The notes beneath the pieces are model-generated. The model saw only the letters and a program-made list of their open reading frames with translations, had not been told where the DNA came from and ran no database searches. Of a stretch of 64,000 nt of DNA, positions 62,591-64,000 are shown in pieces. The stretch's first letter is position 1, and each line of letters opens with the position of its first letter. The stretch comes from Curtobacterium sp. MCJR17_055 (GTDB lineage Bacteria; Actinomycetota; Actinomycetes; Actinomycetales; Microbacteriaceae): contig NZ_QKLF01000002.1 in assembly GCF_003224335.1 (NCBI RefSeq), positions 124,001 through 188,000 of the forward strand, in the 5' to 3' direction. Position numbers and translations under genes: made by a program.

Positions 62591-63951
62591 GGTGCACCCT
62601 TCGTCCGGGGATCGAAGAGCACCGTGCGTCCGGAGACCGTCACGTTGACGTTCGTCGCTCCGGCGGAAGCGGCGAAGACGGGAGTGTTCGGCCCGAGCGC
62701 TGCCGCGGACGTCCCCTCCTTGAACTGGAAGGCCCCGTACGGCAGGGCGATGGTCGTCGCGGTCCTCGAATCCAGCCCGGTGAAGGTGTAGGTGGTTGCC
62801 GGTTGGGTCGTGCACCCGGGGTCGTTCGCGGTGCCCGGCCCGGGAGTCGGCGTCGCGACCAGGACGGTGTCGGAGCCCACGAGCTTCACGTCGATCAGGC
62901 CCATCGGGATCTTGACCGTGCTGGAGTCACCCGCGACACCGCCGACCCCGGTGGGGACACTCGCCGCGTCCACCATGAGGTTCGACGTCGTGGGGATCGA
63001 CCACGCCAAGGGGTTGACGTTGGCGCACGTCCTCTTGTCGTACTTGCCCGCGTAGACGTCGTAGCCGTAGGGGAACACCCTCGTCTGCGAGGACGTCACC
63101 GTCGTCACCGTCTGACCGCGGACGAAGGACGCGGAAAGACCGCTCGGCAGTTTCGGGTTGCTCCCGGCCCTGGCGTTCGCCGCGTACTGCAGCGTGACCG
63201 ATGCCGGCTGGTCGAGCACGAACGACTGGCTGGCCACACTGCCAGCGACGGTGGCGACCTGCTTCGACGCGGTGGAAGCGAAGTCCTCGTCGGTGTTCCC
63301 GCTCTTCGAGACCGAGACCTCGTAGGTCCCCGGCTTCACGTCGACGGCGTAGGAGCACCCGTTGGCGTCGGTCGGAGCCGGTTGCTCGGGCGGGAGCGCA
63401 GCACCGCCTCCCACCGGCCTGACGGTGACCGTCGCATCGGTGTTGGGCGCACCGTTCGCCGTCGAGACAGCGATGACGATCGTCGAACTCGTGTTGCTCG
63501 CGACCGATGTCGGTGGCGCGACCAGCGTGTCGATGTCGACGGACCGCTGCTTGCTCGACGTTCCGTTCGACCACGCGACCTGGACGTTGACGCGCTTGTA
63601 GGCGAGGACACCGTCTCCCGCTCCGCATGTGTTGTCGGAGCCCGTGGACGTGATCCAGTTCACCGATCGGGTGACGGTGTACTGCTGCCCACCGACCTGC
63701 GCCGGACTCGACGAGTTGGTCACGGTGAAGACGTCCTTGACGCTCCGCACCCGGTCGATCTCCTGCGTGGCGAGGTTGAGCGCAGCCTCGCGCGAGCGAT
63801 TGTCCTGCGTCAGGTAGATGCTCGAGACGATGCCCGCGGCGACCCCTGCTGCGATCATCGCGAACACGGTCATCGCGACCATCACCTCGATGATGGTGAA
63901 GCCGTCCTGCCGCTCGCGCGCCGACTGGAGGAGGAAACTGATGCGCCGCAT
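62587..63951 (-). CDS. PilV-like minor pilin with extended extracellular domain
   Basis: 454 residues. Prepilin motif Q-D-G/F-T-I-I-E-V-M-V-A-M (cleavage after G17, Glu at +5). After a pilin-like region of about 130 residues come Ig/CNA-B-like segments (C-S-Y-A-V-D-V-K-P-G-T-Y-E-V-S-V and T-Y-T-F-T-G-L-D-S), suggesting an adhesive tip. GGGAGACGACG precedes the ATG. The operon clearly continues beyond the window edge. Confidence 0.85.
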   Translation of the reverse strand: MRRISFLLQSARERQDGFTIIEVMVAMTVFAMIAAGVAAGIVSSIYLTQDNRSREAALNLATQEIDRVRSVKDVFTVTNSSSPAQVGGQQYTVTRSVNWITSTGSDNTCGAGDGVLAYKRVNVQVAWSNGTSSKQRSVDIDTLVAPPTSVASNTSSTIVIAVSTANGAPNTDATVTVRPVGGGAALPPEQPAPTDANGCSYAVDVKPGTYEVSVSKSGNTDEDFASTASKQVATVAGSVASQSFVLDQPASVTLQYAANARAGSNPKLPSGLSASFVRGQTVTTVTSSQTRVFPYGYDVYAGKYDKRTCANVNPLAWSIPTTSNLMVDAASVPTGVGGVAGDSSTVKIPMGLIDVKLVGSDTVLVATPTPGPGTANDPGCTTQPATTYTFTGLDSRTATTIALPYGAFQFKEGTSAAALGPNTPVFAASAGATNVNVTVSGRTVLFDPRTKGAP

Positions 63952-64000
63952 CGTCGTCTCCCTTCGGGTCGCGGGCAGTGGAACGGCGGCGGGCTCGGAC

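Overview
The window is very GC-rich, almost completely coding and typically actinobacterial. GTG starts are frequent, 4-base stop/start overlaps (GTGA, ATGA) are common, and TAnnnT hexamers often sit 6-7 bases before start codons. The class-E-type LAFTG sorting motif, the CIRCE-controlled solitary groES, the ribosomal gene order and the protein sequences all suggest a member of the Microbacteriaceae, most like Curtobacterium. That genus name is inferred from recall; no database comparison was possible. No rRNA, tRNA, CRISPR array, transposase or prophage gene was seen.

Layout. 1-3130: end of an unseen gene, a RarD-type exporter, groES under two CIRCE operators, and a THUMP-like methyltransferase. 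3130-6370: a DUF4190 membrane protein with a Gly/Tyr/Gln-rich tail, then the t6A genes tsaD, rimI and tsaB. 6485-9754: a plus-strand block (ECF sigma factor, CU044_5270-type partner, two membrane proteins, a RibD/DHFR-fold reductase) separating tsaB from tsaE. 10149-15155: tsaE, two tandem alanine-racemase paralogues, acpS and glmS in one minus-strand operon for cell-wall precursors. 15270-17980: an AAA ATPase, a glutathione peroxidase and coaA. 18167-20533: rplM-rpsI-glmM. 20798-27955: a wall-anchored ExeM/NucH nuclease, an MBL-fold hydrolase, truA, a lipoprotein and a FUSC transporter.

28133-45787 is the large ribosomal cluster on the minus strand (S10, spc and alpha operons: rpsJ through secY-adk-map, infA, rpmJ, rpsM, rpsK, rpoA, rplQ). 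It is broken by a divergent LytR-CpsA-Psr gene and by terminators after rplE and rplO. rpsN is missing from its usual place and rpsD from the rpsK-rpoA gap. 46337-49090 is a small accessory patch between the S10 and str operons: a full-length homologue of the thiostrepton-resistance 23S rRNA methyltransferase (TsnR/NshR type), a solitary DarT-like (DUF4433) protein and a topoisomerase IB. 49219-53603 is the str operon (rpsL-rpsG-fusA-tuf). 53867-56357 holds three poorly characterised membrane proteins. 56529-63951 is the distal part of a type IV pilus operon (pilV-, pilW- and pilX-like, prepilin peptidase, pilM, pilN, pilO) whose start lies beyond the window.

How the genes work together: most of the window is core translation machinery (ribosomal proteins, EF-Tu, EF-G, IF-1, RNA polymerase alpha, SecY, Met aminopeptidase, pseudouridine and t6A modification) interleaved with cell-wall precursor genes (glmS, glmM, alr x2, LCP). 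The most distinctive items are the TsnR-like/DarT-like patch, the paired racemases, the double CIRCE, the prion-like DUF4190 protein, and a dispersed CGGGAGGCCC motif.
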